Below are positions 10,944 to 22,563 of a stretch of 64,000 bases of DNA, in pieces (positions within the stretch are counted from its first letter, which is position 1; each line of letters opens with the position of its first letter). Both the position numbers and the translations under genes were made by a program. The stretch spans positions 17,472,774-17,536,773 of the forward strand of contig OY744537.1 in the NCBI GenBank assembly GCA_963556195.1. Direction: 5' to 3'. The notes beneath the pieces were generated by a model, which was not told the DNA's origin, did no database searches, and was given only the letters and a program-made list of their open reading frames with translations. Source of the stretch: Sepiola atlantica. Lineage: Eukaryota; Mollusca; Cephalopoda; Sepiida; Sepiolidae.

Positions 10944-11411
10944 GCTTTTTGTTCCTTTTAAACTAACCTATTCATTTTTTAATTTTTATTTTAAACGGTT
11001 ATATTGAAACGGTTAGCTGTCCAAAAAGCTGCCAAATTTTATCGACTAGTTTTGTCTGATTTACCAATAATATTGAATAAAGTTCGGTTTCAGTATAAAT
11101 CGGATCGTGTTCCTTTCGTTTCTATTTTTAAATGTAATTTAAAAAGTTTTCTAATGCTTTTTTTTCTAAAAAGCTTTTGACAGTCTGACTGTTCGCCAGA
11201 TCACGCTTGCTTGCACCTACTAGCATGACGTCACTTTCTAGCAAACAGGCCGTACTTTTTTTTTTACGAAAGTCACGACCTACATTAACAAATTACATTT
11301 TCTCTTAATTTTCTTTGTAAAACATTAGTTATGTTAAGATCGATTATAAACATGTTCAGTAAATCAAGCAATGTTGCATGCAAAGACAGAGTAATAATTA
11401 ATAAACAAAAA
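10944..11411. other. Unassigned AT-rich DNA
   Basis: No gene or recognised element is supported between the 69-bp minisatellite flank and the solo-LTR-like segment. Confidence 0.55.
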
Positions 11412-12030
11412 TGAAGTAGTTCAAATAACGTTTATTGAACGTGTGTGTATGTGGAATGATGAAGTGTGTGATGTATGCATGTGTGTCGATGGAAAAACAG
11501 TTCTTGAAAAAAGGTATAAGAAGAAATGAATCCGGCGTGAGAAAAGTCTTTGAAAGCCGTACACAAAGAAAATGAGTTGAGAACTCTTACCGTTGTTTGA
11601 CCACGTGTTGATGGAAGAAACGTGTGTTGGTAATCGTTATGCCGAGACCAGTTCAAGAGAAAAGCGTGAGACGAAGCGCTAGTGTATTAGCGTCGTTCTG
11701 CCGAGGCCAATCGACCAGAAGAGAAAAGTGAAACGGAACGCTAGTGTCAGCGTCGTTCTGTCGAGGCCAACTGAGTAGGAAAAAGCGAGTGAAACAAAGC
11801 GTTGGTGCCAGCGTTGCTCTGCCGAGGCTGGTCGGTGAAGAAGAGATGGATTTTCCGTTTGCAACGGTTTTTATAGTCAGAAGGGCAGATAACTCTGGTG
11901 TCGCTTTACAGTGCCACCTGTCGGTGAAAAAGCGACACCTACCGGCAAACCGGTGTAGTTATGTTTTGAAAGGAGGAGGTAACTGCTACAGTTACTATTG
12001 CTACAGTTGTTATTCTAGACATAACTGCAA
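11412..12030 (-). mobile_element. Solo-LTR-like segment
   Basis: Read on the minus strand this segment has the layout of an LTR: TG-rich start near 12,015, an upstream region with CCTCCTCC, a TATA motif (GACTATAAAAACC, complement of about 11,866-11,880), a transcribed region with about 60-bp tandem repeats, and a polyadenylation signal AATAAA (complement of about 11,429-11,434). No internal retroviral coding region is attached on either side. The call rests on layout, not on a second LTR copy. Confidence 0.4.
11636..11843. repeat. About 60-bp tandem repeat, 3.5 copies
   Basis: Diverged units starting GTTCTGCCGAGGCCA.. and containing GAAAAG..GTGA.AC..AACGCT.GTG..AGCGTC recur at about 11,636, 11,695, 11,755 and 11,816. 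They lie in the presumed transcribed part of the LTR-like segment. Confidence 0.8.
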
Positions 12031-12109
12031 CCATAATGACTTTCCAGACATATTTTTTCTTGATTTTTGGTTCTTTAGCAATAAAATAAATATAAAACTG
12101 TTGTAGGAT

Positions 12110-13872
12110 GAAGAAGAGTTGTGAATTATACCAGGAAAAGCTGGATAGATATTTATCCTCTAGGCCTTGATTTGGTAGGAAGAAAAATGGATTACCATAA
12201 TTTGGTCAAGAACAAACTTCTTCATTACAATTTGAATTAATTTTATTCATACAGTTTCATCAATACAACAGGCATGGTCTGGCTCAAGTTACATAGACAA
12301 GAATACGAAAATATGTTGAGTAGGTAGATGTACATGTAATAGAAATATGTGGCTGAGTCTGGGTCATTCATCTCACCTCGCATAAGTAATGGGCATGGGA
12401 TGAGACAGGAATATACCGCCTTGTCACCTTGATGTTTGAACACCGACTGTAAAAAGAGTGGGGAAATGGAAATTAAAAAGTTTAGCAGAAGTGCCTTCCA
12501 CATAAAAGTGGTCTGACCAGACAATGTGTGAATCACTCTGCGAGTGTGGATAAGCTAGCGCAAAAGAAAATAGATCCTAATCATATAACTGCTACATTGT
12601 CATCAAATCAAATCTACAGACAAATGGCTTACAACCCAAAATTGACTCGTTGGTCAATAAATTCACACTGTAAATAATTAAAAGAGATGAAAACATCTCG
12701 ATTCTATATGATACTTTATTAAAATTAATTTCGATCCTACAAGTCAAATCGAATCAAATTTATTTGCAAAATATTAGCAAAGTGCAACAAGCCATGTAAA
12801 AGCATATGCATCGAGTTGACATTGAAAAGGAGCAAATTATTTTACGTAGACAAGCAATTTTCCTAAAGAATGAAAATCTTGTCGACAGAGATAAACAATT
12901 CAGATGCTTACCAGTCAACGTTGAATCTTCGTCTTCTTACATCGTACCACTATTCGAACTTAAGATTTTACAAGCACATCTTATCAGACAAAATGCTGAC
13001 TGAGCACATGGATACATTTTTGTATTTTACTTCCTTGTTTCAGTTTGTGAGTGGGAAGTTGATAAATAATGTTGAGGCAAGCAAAACTACATATTATTTC
13101 CTGTACCCCCCATGTCCTGCCAATCCTATATTGTCACCAACCATGAGTTGTCAGTTTCGTTATCATACCGAATAAAGGTCGATGCACTCAGCGACCTTTG
13201 CTCTAAGTACATCCGACCGTTTCACCAGAATTGGCTGTCAGACTATACGCTCACACAAATCCACTCAGTGGGATGGACACATAGATTTTGTCAGATCTAG
13301 GAGAAGGAAAATTCTGCTACAAAACCTGTGCTACTGACTCACATCTTGGCACCAAACCACTGGGGGGAAGGAGGCCTCCTTCTTCCTGATCAACAACCAT
13401 CCTAGAGGTGGAAACTCAAACAAAATATCCGGTTTGCAAATCTAGAATTGCTTAAGGAGAAGATGGGCTCTGCCTATCACCCGGCCATTGCACTCCTTCT
13501 TTGTCTAATAGCCAGACGCAGAGATACCAAAACAGGTGTGCCTTAAAGACATCCAATACTTGGCCTTGTTTCCTGACTAGGGCAATGAACGCCATCTCTC
13601 TTTCTTTCTAACTGGGCAACTTGGGAAAACTTTTTGTCACTTTTTGTCTCACATGACTAGTTTGGGCCACTCTTGTTCCGACAGGTTAAAGGTACATGTT
13701 TGACAGCTTGTCTGGTTGCTGTTTCCGACGGACAGTACAGAAGCCCTAAGTATTAGGTAGCGCTAAAAGCGGCTGCTCTAACCATCAGTTGTATAATATC
13801 GGGATTGATGTAGTGCCATGTCGTGTATGGAAAGGGACCCTGCACTTATCTCCAGTAGGCTTTCCCCAGACC
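12110..13872. other. Unassigned region
   Basis: No gene recognised. Small open frames are below 105 codons with no family resemblance I can name. An AATAAA on the minus strand near 12,240-12,250 could be the 3' end of an unrecognised repeat. Confidence 0.5.
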
Positions 13873-13881
13873 ACAACCGCC

Positions 13882-14198
13882 TTTTGGCTAAGATCAAAGT
13901 GTAGTATCTGTTCCGATGGATACTGCACGCCTGTCCTGTGCAGTTCTAGGAGGTCCACCCTCCCAGGCTTCGCCTCCCCTCTTTGGGGAGGAGTAAGTTT
14001 ATTGCTTACTGTCTGAGGCGCCCCTACCGGGGAATGCCGACGGGGCTGCCCAGGCAATTTTTAAATGGCCAGAGTGCTCACCTCTCGAGCGCTGGCTTTT
14101 GAAACCCCACTTTCCCGACCCGATCTTGGGTCACATCTTACTTGTGGGAGTAAGATAAAACTGGCCTTGTGCCTAACTCCTGGAGAGGAGTAAATAAA
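13882..14198 (+). mobile_element. U2-SINE copy 3 (first unit of a tandem dimer)
   Basis: It starts in the U2 head (CTTTTGGCTAAGATCAAAG, GTGTAGTATCTGTTC), passes directly to CTGTCCTGTGCAG without the hairpin module, contains the core, and has the optional CCAGAGTGCTCACCTCTCGA module. It ends TCCTGGAGAGGAGTAAAT. Flanked by ACAACCGCC at 13,873-13,881 and 14,199-14,207. Confidence 0.93.
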
Positions 14199-14207
14199 AC
14201 AACCGCC

Positions 14208-14519
14208 TTTTGGCTAAGATCAAAGTGTAGTATCTGTTCCGATGGATACTGCACGCCTGTCCTGTGCAGTTCTAGGAGGTCCACCCTCCCAGGCTTCGCC
14301 TCCCCTCTTTGGGGAGGAGTAAGTTTATTGCTTACTGTCTGAGGCGCCCCTACTGGGGAATGCCGACGGGGCTGCCCAGGCAATTTTTAAATGGCCAGAG
14401 TGCTCACTTCTCGAGCGCTGGCTTTTAACCCCACTTGCTCGACCCGATCTTGGGTCACATCTTACTTGTGGGAGTAAGATAAAACTGGCCTTGTGCCTAA
14501 CTCCGCGAGGAGTAAATAA
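14208..14519 (+). mobile_element. U2-SINE copy 4 (second unit of a tandem dimer)
   Basis: It starts immediately after the second ACAACCGCC and follows the same layout as copy 3. It differs at diagnostic sites: the 3' end reads CTCCGCGAGGAGTAAAT and the tail-side block reads CACTTGCTCGACCCGATC. These variants match copy 6 (22,945-23,250) and not its neighbour, so the two units are different subfamily members. A third ACAACCGCC follows at 14,520-14,528. Confidence 0.92.
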
Positions 14520-14684
14520 ACAACCGCCATGTATCAAGACTCGGCTAATAGTCTACTTGTGTGAGCTTACTGGCATCAAACAACCATCTACTTTGCCCAC
14601 CCCATTCAATCAAAAAACTAAAAATGACAGTACAAAATAAAAACAACACGTTTAAACTAGACGCCCACCAAAAAAAACACATTC

Positions 14685-14955
14685 GCCTCCTCCCTTGAGG
14701 TTTGCATTCACAAATATCCAAGGGCTTAGAACCAATATCGATGACGTAGAATCTCCTAGCAAACTCTCCGGATATCCTAGCACTAAGTGAAACCAACCTA
14801 CACCCCTCAATCTCCTCAAATCAATTTGACATGACTGGATACCTTCCTCTCGACCGTAAAGACCCTGACAAACATATGCACAGACTTGTTAAGAATATTT
14901 TCTCTTTGACTAGAGAACATAGTCTAGAATCAGAGATCAAGCCTACACGTGCTTT
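14685..14955 (+). pseudogene. LINE endonuclease (APE-type) fragment
   Basis: The plus strand reads FAFTNIQGLRTNIDDVES and, after a one-base frame change, LANSPDILALSETNLHPSIS. NI.GLR.N and D.L.L.ET.L are the first motifs of apurinic-like endonucleases at the N-terminus of many LINE ORF2 proteins; the E of SET is the catalytic glutamate. The fragment ends near LPLDRKDPDKHMHRL. No RT follows. The family cannot be assigned. Confidence 0.7.
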
Positions 14956-14988
14956 AGATTGACCTTGCAACACAGCGCTAATTACTTA

Positions 14989-15060
14989 TACAGGGTGACC
15001 CAAAAAAACGGGCCCCAAATCTAATTAGGCCTCTTTTCTTAGTTTTTCGTCCGAGTGAAA
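14989..15060 (+). mobile_element. Possible Tc1/mariner-type terminal repeat
   Basis: The sequence TACAGGGTGACCCAAAAAAA resembles the ends of some mariner-group transposons (start after a TA). No matching inverted end or transposase was found within 1 kb, so this is a single end at most. Confidence 0.3.
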
Positions 15061-15387
15061 TGAATTTTGGGGCATAACTAGTTTATTATATTCACAACAT
15101 CACATCACAACATCTGACACTACCTTCCTATGCTATTTATTTTTATATAGAAAAAATACTCCTACTTGTGAACAATAGAAATAGCAATCGTAAATATTAA
15201 CATTTTTTTTCTGTTTGTGGAGAGCCGTCCCTGTGAGGTGGTTTGGTCACATGATGACCATTCTGACTCCTGGGTGTATTAATCCCAGCCGGACCTTTGA
15301 AGGACTACTTCCAGACATTTGAATTTACACAGCAGACAGAGAGCTTCCTGGCACCAACAAAAAAGACATCTCCTCTCTTGCTCAGGT

Positions 15388-15443
15388 CAACTTGATCCCG
15401 AGCAACTTGATCCCGAGCAACTTGATCCCGAGCAACTTGATCC
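15388..15443. repeat. 15-bp tandem repeat, about 3.7 copies
   Basis: CAACTTGATCCCGAG is repeated perfectly three times plus a partial unit. Confidence 0.95.
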
Positions 15444-15832
15444 ACTGGATGATATACTGCTTAAAGAACTTTGGGGGCCGAATTTTCTTCCTTTATTGCT
15501 TCCTTCACTGTGACACTGTCTTAACTTTCGGCAACCTACACCCAACGGTGTAGGTCACTTAAATAAATACATATCGTTGTTGCTTATAAAAGGGATTTGT
15601 TTTTTTATTCATTTGAACACTCTTTTGTTACAATATATTATAGGAAATTGTCTTACAATTTATGTGAAGACCAAGTCTCCATTGAGTCATTTTCCGTGCA
15701 ATTTAGATCTTTGAGCTGTCTGAAACAACTCCCCGTTTATGGCCGCTCCTTCTCTGTTTAAGATCAAGTCTGGCATAAGGACAGGCAATATTGTGACATG
15801 AGTAAGAAAGACAGATAGACATAGACAAACAT

Positions 15833-15836
<4 letters not shown>

Positions 15837-15885
<49 letters not shown>
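15837..15885. repeat. (GA)n tract with G-run
   Basis: About 36 bp of AG repeats followed by a run of G; a purine-only tract. Confidence 0.95.
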
Positions 15886-17165
15886 AGAAAAGAGAAGGAA
15901 GTTTACTTTTAATAACATTTTTTATTATTATGTTTTCTCTTTATCGTTTTCCTTTTCTTTATATCAGGTAGTATTGAAATTTAGACCATGTCAACGCTCT
16001 ACTTGTCTGAACACCTGTTTATTTTTTTTATTTTAAATATATTTTGTGAATGTAAAAAATAACTAAAAAAACAAAACAATCTATTTTATTTTTTATATTA
16101 GATAAGTATACAAACACCTTTCTTTCTTTGGCGTTAGTGTACTTATCTAATACTTAAAAAAAAAAAAGATTGCCTTTTTACTTTTTACAAAATTACTACG
16201 CTTGCATAAACACAAAATATTCAATTGAAGTCTGTAAAAAACAGCTCATCACGAAAAAAGAAGGAAAAAAAATTGATTAAGTTGTAAAAATAACATTAAT
16301 GTTGTTGTGAAAAAGAAGAAAAATACTGAACGTTATTTGTGTATGAGAAAAAAAATAATGCTTATAATCAGTTGATAACAGATAATCGGCTCCTGTGTTA
16401 CAAGACAAAAACAAACAAACTGAAGATTTGAAGCAGCCAGGAAGCGTTAGCTGATTTGATGATGTAAGAGGCACTATTTTTAGAAAAGGAAATTCCGTTG
16501 TTATTATTATTATTATGAGATTGACCTGTTTGGGAGTATCGTAGTAATATCGTTTGGGATAGTCATTAAAATGTCACATTTAGCTTCAAATTAAAAAATA
16601 TATATATATAGTCATTTTTACTAAAAAAAAAAATTATTTTAAATTAAAGAAACTAACGTTAGGATTTACTTTTAAAAATTAATGCTTTCGGCTTCTATTC
16701 AAACAAAATAAGTTATTGATACCACGAATTATTTCTACGATAGGGGATCTATGAGGTTAGCGTTTCAAGGGGAGGTTAGGGTTATTGATCACAAATTGGC
16801 AGACTCAAACTATTGAAATATTGATCTTTCTGATTACAAGTCGGTTAATATTAAATTTAAGGGGATCCAAGGCCTATAGAAGTGGGGAATCCTTAAAAAC
16901 TGCGGTTCGGCACTATTTCAAAACACCTCATGATTGTGAAAAAAGGGGGAAGGGGTTACTTGCTGATTGTGGGTTCGGCCTTGGGGAGAAATATGACCGA
17001 CAAGAACGAAGATGAACGGATGGTATTTATGGCCAGGAATAGAGTAGCAGGATAGTGGGAGGTAGTTACAAACTTATATATTCAGGTTCTGCCATCCTCC
17101 TAACGATACCAGACGTTGGATCTTGCTCCAGCAGAGAACTACGTTCTTTGTCCCAAAACTTATTG
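15886..17165. other. Unassigned AT-rich DNA
   Basis: No gene or recognised element is supported. Contains a (TTA)n run near 16,500 and a short (AT)n near 16,599. Confidence 0.55.
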
Positions 17166-17229
17166 TTACCAGACGTTGTTGGGGTGGGTCGGTAAAGGAG
17201 TATTTCTTTTTGCAACCCCACCCCCTCCG

Positions 17230-17490
17230 ACTGCCGTTCTTTCTGAGTATCGTAGTGGCTTGGTTACAGAGTTGAGTGCCCTGTCATCAACACATGCCCG
17301 CCATGTGCCACCATCTTTTGGGATCATATGTATTGGCGAAGTCCAACTACTTTTTGATGAACAGATAAGGCCCAGTTCCATCAATTGGTTAATTTCCTCC
17401 TTCTATGCCTAATTTTTCTGGTCCCAGTCTCGGGGGGAGGGGGGGGGGGGCTATGCACTGGGGGGACCACTCGTGTCAATATAATGAGTG
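17230..17490 (-). pseudogene. Ty3/Gypsy element 1: start of reverse transcriptase
   Basis: On the minus strand the frame reads MMELGLICSSKSSWTSPIHM then IPKDGGTWRACVDDRALNSV, the conserved N-terminal RT block of Ty3/Gypsy elements (about 'M.ELGII.PS.S.W.SP.HMV.K..G.WR.C.DYR.LN'). Just upstream, PPVHSP..RPRLGPEKL fits the usual region before the RT. The copy breaks off after RALNSVTKPLRY: the active-site domain, RNase H and integrase are absent. It continues the gag and protease remnants upstream on the same strand. Confidence 0.85.
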
Positions 17491-17639
17491 ACAGAGTGTG
17501 GTAGTGTTTCCCTATGAAAAAAGATGGCTTTGTTATGCATTCAAACTTTTGTAAGAGATTGTGAAAAACCGGATCATCTTCTGTGCTAGCTACCGTGGGG
17601 CATAGCAGAATTATATTTGAAATGGATCCAAGTTACCTA

Positions 17640-17990
17640 ACGTTAGTCTTGGGGTCAATTAGACAACGTCTGTGCATGTCCATGAGAAGGCCATATTTGT
17701 CCAAAAGATTTGCACCCAATATGGCCCTATCCACCTCCGTGATGATGAACAGGTGAGTGAAAGTCCGTCTGAGGCCTAAATTTAATGTCAGGCACCTCTG
17801 TCCGTAAGTTTTAATAAAAGACTTATTTACGACCTACAATGCAAGTTTCTGAGGGCCATTAATCCTGTCTGCCTTTGTGGCAGGAATTATGGATATTTGT
17901 GCCCCACTATCTAAATGAGAAGTTTTACACCGGTACTGTGGTCACACATAAATAATAGGCGACAGGCTTCCTCCATGCTGCCCTTCCGAG
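17640..17990 (-). pseudogene. Ty3/Gypsy element 1: aspartic protease remnant
   Basis: The minus strand encodes DSGAQISIIPATKADRINGP (active-site D-S-G at about 17,897-17,912) and, further on, YGQRCLTLNLGLRRTFTHLF and VDRAILGANLLDKYGLLMDM, the flap and the hydrophobic-hydrophobic-G segment of retropepsins. A retropepsin works as a dimer, each monomer giving one Asp, to process Gag-Pol. One stop codon separates the two halves, so it is inactive. Confidence 0.85.
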
Positions 17991-18019
17991 TCGCCTTCGG
18001 AAGACAGCTTAATCATTTC

Positions 18020-18717
18020 CCTGGATTGTACGAACAGAAAGGCTTGCAGGGGTATGCCCTGTCTCTATATTTGCTGTGATTGTGGTATATAAGGTCTTTG
18101 TTCCTCTCCTAAGGGGGCGGGGGGGGGGGGCGTTTACAACTTATCCAGTCTTCTCGTGAGTTCACATATTTGCGCCTCCAGCTTCCCCTGACCCTCCAGG
18201 ATCTGGGCCAGGCGATTCTGCTCTGAGGTCCTACTGAAATCGGGCTGGTGGTTGCCACAGAAGCGATTTTATCAGCCACTCTCGCTAAGTCTTCTATGGA
18301 TGCATCCTCACTTGTGGCTGCTAAGACTCTCTGATAAGCAGGCAGGTGGCAGGCGCTGGAGGAAAATATGACAAACAATTTCGTCTTCTTTATTTACCCC
18401 AGCGAGGTCTTGTAGGCGTCTCAGAAATTGGGAGGGCTTACAATCCCCTAATACCTCCTCATTCAGGAGTTGGGACAACTTTTGTTGTCTGAGCACTGAC
18501 GTCCTGGAAATGACCTGCTCTTTAAGAACATTATATGGCCTATCTGCCGGTGGGGCCATTACTATGTCCTTAACTTCCATGATGACAGCTGGAATTTTTT
18601 TATTTGGGAGCTAATTCTCCTAATTTGGCAGTACAGCTCCACTTGTGCAAAATATAAACGGGGACCCACTTTAAAAAGTCGCGGACAGACGGCACTAATG
18701 CTATCTTTTTCGGCCAT
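18020..18717 (-). pseudogene. Ty3/Gypsy element 1: gag remnant
   Basis: Gag-like protein on the minus strand. The likely start MAEKDSISAVCPRLF (about 18,717) precedes LYFAQVELYCQIRRISSQIK, a typical capsid start in this Gypsy group. Next come MAPPADRPYNVLKEQVISRT and EVLGDCKPSQFLRRLQDLAG, then the helix-rich LPAYQRVLAATSEDASIEDL. Near 18,020-18,095 a Cys/His block (YHN.SKYRDRAYPCKPFC) sits where the nucleocapsid-like motif is expected. At least two frameshifts (near 18,570 and 18,340) break the ORF. Confidence 0.82.
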
Positions 18718-18719
18718 AG

Positions 18720-19148
18720 CGAGAAAGACGAAAATAAATAAATAATACAAACGAATAACTAAATGAATGAAAATAATCTGTGCCGAGGGGAAAGAAACCA
18801 GTAGTGCCCCGAGATAGTCACTTCTTCACTCTAACGGCAAAGTCAACCGAACAAAAAAGGGGAGGGGTTCTCACAGACTCCACGTGTGGATAAAAATGTA
18901 CATATGCTCCACCGTGTCCCCGAGAGGCAGGAGAAACTCAAGCGATACGACTCTAGAAAAATACACACATGTATAAGAGGAAGAGAGCGAATATATATCT
19001 GCTATCTTGTGAAAATAAAATTATCTTCACTCATTTATTCATTATTCCGACTTTTCATGCGACGAAACAACGGAGACTGTTTTTATTTGTTTCTCTTTGT
19101 TTCGACTTTAAGAGGCGCCCAACAACTGAGAACCGAATGTAAAAATAA

Positions 19149-19152
<4 letters not shown>
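18720..19152. other. Possible leader/LTR region of Gypsy element 1
   Basis: Lies directly upstream (minus strand) of the gag start. Contains AATAAA and TATA-like motifs, but no second LTR copy was found, so the boundary is not set. Confidence 0.3.

Positions 19153-19198
<46 letters not shown>
19153..19198. repeat. (AT)n microsatellite
   Basis: About 46 bp of AT repeats directly before the first copy of a ~90-bp direct repeat. Confidence 0.97.
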
Positions 19199-19204
<6 letters not shown>

Positions 19205-19647
19205 TAGGGTTCATATTTTCATTAAAAAAAAAATTTTTTTTTAAGCATCTAATTGAAATTTAATAAGGAATAAGGTAAAATAAATACCTTTGAAGCATTT
19301 AAAGATGTGATATCAATTTTAAAAGAAAAATAAATCGAAACCGATTTTTTTTTCTTTTATAAACTTTCATTTTTTTTTAGTTTATAGTGATACAAATATT
19401 TCGCCAATTGAAAACTTGGCCTTTTCAATGTGTCTGTATATCCTGATCTTATCGGATTTGGATTTTCCCGGCTTCTGTTGGTGCAACCGGGCTTAAGGGA
19501 TGTTGTTGTTGTTTTCCACTTTCAAATATGAGATCGTGAATGCACACGAGATAGGTATAAAATTTAGGGTTCATATTTATTTTTTTAAGCATCTAATTGA
19601 AATTTAATAAGGAATAAGGTAAAATAAATACCTTTGAAGCATGTTAA

Positions 19648-19678
<31 letters not shown>
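19199..19678. repeat. About 90-bp direct repeat pair bounded by (AT)n
   Basis: The block AAAATTTAGGGTTCATAT .. AAGCATCTAATTGAAATTTA .. ATACCTTTGAAGCAT occurs at about 19,199-19,312 and again at about 19,556-19,648. The first copy is preceded and the second followed by an (AT)n tract (19,649-19,678). The ~240 bp between them is not repeated here. Confidence 0.85.
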
Positions 19679-19680
<2 letters not shown>

Positions 19681-20151
19681 GGTCATTTGTGCAAGTCTGT
19701 CACAAAGGGTCACCAGTGTTCGGTTGAGTGGTTCACATTCTTAGTCTATCGAAAACAGGCCGCGAATACCAGGGAAAAGATAAACAATAACACGCGTGTG
19801 TCGGTAAATGAGAGGAAACATAAAGAAGTGAGTTCAACTCATGTGCGTTTATTTAACGTTTGTTTTGACAAACGTTTGCACGATCAAAGCTAAAGAAATA
19901 AACATTTACTATAAGTCCCAAAACAATTGAATGCACATGGTAGTTACTCAAATAAAGGAGTTGTGTGAAATACACAAAAGCGTCTACTTATAGTCGATGC
20001 ATTTGGACTTCCGGGAAAAGTCGACAAGACATTCATTCCAGGAAGGACAGCCGAGAAGAGAGAGAACATCAGAGGAATTCCTCGAATCTCGCGAGAACTG
20101 GATCCAAGTCACGTGTCTTCCGAGATCGGCCTGTTGGATGCAGCCAGAATC

Positions 20152-20440
20152 GGACACACGGTATATAAACCTCGTGGAATCGGATGCCATTCTAAAAGGA
20201 GTAAATCTGGCTCTACAGTGGGAAGCCAAATCCTTACACATGAAGACCGACTCCTTATGTATTCACCAATGTCTACTAACACGTTGACTAACAAATCCAG
20301 AGTGAGCATTAAAGCTGCTAATGAAATGCTTATCAGAAGACGGTTGAAAACCTTTTCAGAACTTATCACTAGAGGTTGACGCTGTGCTCGTCAAGTCAAA
20401 ATAAAACTGATAAGATCACTAAAGTTCTATAGAAGTGGTT
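20152..20440 (+). pseudogene. Ty3/Gypsy element 2: RNase H remnant
   Basis: The plus strand reads DTRYINLVESDAILKGVNLA then LHMKTDSLCIHQ, and in another frame LTNKSRVSIKAANEMLIRRR LKTFSELI. INL.E.DA and the later TDS supply the catalytic E and D of retroelement RNase H, which removes the RNA strand during reverse transcription. The two parts are out of frame with each other. It lies directly upstream of the integrase remnant, in the normal Gypsy order. Confidence 0.8.
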
Positions 20441-20504
20441 AGATGCAATGAGGAAGGAAACAGAGTCTGTGTCACAGATATGTGGCGCCACCAATAACAG
20501 CATG

Positions 20505-21432
20505 GAGCTGAGCCAAATACGACAGATTCATTTGAACAGCGGTCATCCTGGAGTGAAACGAACAACCTACTTTGTCAGGATAGATCGCTCCTGGTATAAC
20601 AAAGAGGGCTGTGAAATCTGCATCCTGTCACGAATGTCTGTTTATTGATCCTGCACCGATACGCTGGCAACATGGGAAGCTTGAATTATCAAGTGTATGG
20701 CAAAGGTTGAGTATGGATGTCAGTCACCCGGGGGGGGGGGGTGTTCACTACCTAACCCTCATCGATTGCGGGCCTACCCGGTTTGCCATATGCCGACTCT
20801 TGCCACGAGAGAATTCTGCAGCTGTGATACAGTGTCTCAGCTCTGTTCTCTTTAAGAGGGGTCCACCCGAAGAAATCTTGACAGACAATGGTACAGCTTT
20901 TAGTAGCGATAGGTTCAGAGTGTTTGCTGAAAGACTATGTCCATAGTGCAGCGGCTCCGCCGAATGCACTGTACAAGTATGAAGTCCGGGTGAAAGGCAT
21001 CGATGAAGCCCTTCAGTTGCTACCAGAACACAAGCATGAAATTTATAAACAGGTGCCAAACAGGTGCACGAGTGAATGGAGGGCAGGAACTGTGACAAAG
21101 GTGGTGAGTCCCCAAACGGTGTGTGTAGACGGAGTGCCTTGCCATGTAAGAGATCTTCGCCCGTATCCTCGGATGGTGAGCAATTCTGAAGACAGCGGAA
21201 GTGCAGCATCAAGTAATGGCAAATTGTGTGTGCCGGTGATAGATCGGTCGATGATGGCCTTAATCGGTTGAGCGACAGTCACAGTGATGACAGCCATAGC
21301 AAAGATCAACATGTCTCGGTAGAGCCACTTCAAGAAGCGACTGAATTAGCTGTGCCACATCTCAGAAGGAGCTACAGAGTAAGGAAGCCGCCTTGCAGCT
21401 GCTGTATGTGTGATGATGAGAACAGGGAGGAA
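20505..21432 (+). pseudogene. Ty3/Gypsy element 2: integrase remnant and polypurine tract
   Basis: The HHCC finger is represented by QIRQIHLNSGHPGVKRTTYF and a Cys-containing block (CHECLFIDPAP). The catalytic core follows: WQRLSMDVSH (first Asp), HYLTLIDCGPTRFAICRLLP and EEILTDNGTAFSSDRFRVFA (second Asp). The region that would hold the catalytic Glu is deleted near 20,945, after which a C-terminal segment (YEVRVKGIDEALQLLPEHKH .. CTSEWRAGTVTKVVSPQTVC) continues to about 21,210. A purine run (GAGAACAGGGAGGAA) at 21,418-21,432 immediately before TGTTGATGTGG looks like a polypurine tract and the first bases of a 3' LTR. Confidence 0.85.
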
Positions 21433-22228
21433 TGTTGATGTGGAGTAAGCTGGTACCCCTTCCTGAGATTGGAGAATGAGATGCTCCAAGGGCGATGAAA
21501 GGGAGGCAACTCTCACCACGACATGAGGAGGCAAGTGATTCAAGTCACCGTTTGGACCGTGTACGACCCTCGACATATTTCTATTATATGTTAACCGACC
21601 TTTTCCAAAAGAGGTCTAATCAACATCATAATAAGTGTAATGGACTGAACTAATATCCCCCAACATAAACGACAAAAAAATAGCTTGTGCCGTGCATGAA
21701 ATTGGCATTGCGTCCAGGTGAACTGATAAAACGAAAGGATTTGAGAAGGAATGGGAAGGAGTCCGGAACGACGGTTGATTGTTAAACGATTGTCTCAGAT
21801 TTTTCGTTTTGTTTTGCGTGTTGCTTTCTTACGCACTGATTTTGGTGGTAACTTAGTACGTTTATTGGAGTGATCCTAGGAAAGGAGAGACGCCATTCTC
21901 TACATCTTAGTGTAGCGTAGCCAATGAAAAAAAAAAATCTTCGGATCACCCTCGATTACGTGTCGACCATTTTACTTTTTTTAATAATAGGGAGTTACTC
22001 TTTAATTACCCAATATATTTCATAATAAAGTAGATTGATAAAAAAAAATATTTTTTTAATATCAAATATGTCCATGCTTTTTGTGCACGCTGGCTTCTTA
22101 TTGTTTACACTTTTTTTTTTTTACAGACTATTCCAAACTGTTTAAAAGTGATGCATTGAAAAATACGTCCTGTCCATATGATGCCTGAACTAGAAAAAGT
22201 CCAAAGGTGGCCGTGAGAGTACTAAAAA
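21433..22228 (+). other. Probable start of Gypsy element 2 3' LTR, then unassigned DNA
   Basis: TGTT at 21,433 follows a polypurine tract. No matching 5' LTR is present in the window, so the LTR end cannot be placed. The rest holds no recognised gene. Confidence 0.4.
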
Positions 22229-22563
22229 TCTCGGCCTTTTGGCAGACATCAAAGTGTAGTATCTGTTCCGATGGATGTTACACCCCTTACACAGGTACCG
22301 TCTTGACCTTCGAACCTTGATTCCGCCGGTCTTAGGGATTGTCCTGTGCAGTTCTAGGAGGTCTACCCTCCAAGGCTTTGCCTTCTAACCCTTTAAGAAG
22401 GGGTTGGTTTATTGCTACTTAGCCTGAGGTGCCCCTACCGGGGAATGCCGACGGGGCTGCCCAGGCATTTTTTGAAGGATAGAGTGCTCTTCTTCTAGGG
22501 CGCTGGCTTTTCAATCTCACTTTTCGACCTTGTGTCACATCTTACCGCTGTGGGAGGGAGATA
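22229..22563 (+). mobile_element. U2-SINE copy 5 (older, diverged)
   Basis: It begins TCTCGGCCTTTTGG, matching U2 snRNA more closely at its 5' end than other copies, then a changed AGACATC, then AAAGTGTAGTATCTGTTC. The hairpin module is present but diverged (ACCTTCGAACCTTGATTCCG), the core is intact (GGGGAATGCCGACGGGGCTG) and the optional TAGAGTGCTC module is present. The 3' end decays into (AAAAAT)n. Many substitutions suggest an old insertion. Confidence 0.92.

Noticed and set aside
11744..12106. 120-codon frame in the 11.7-12.1 kb region
   Set aside because: It crosses the tandem repeats and TATA-like region of the LTR-like segment; the composition changes abruptly and no family is recognised.
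20713..21212. 154-codon minus-strand frame opposite the Gypsy 2 integrase
   Set aside because: It is the shadow of the plus-strand integrase remnant, whose motifs are clear.
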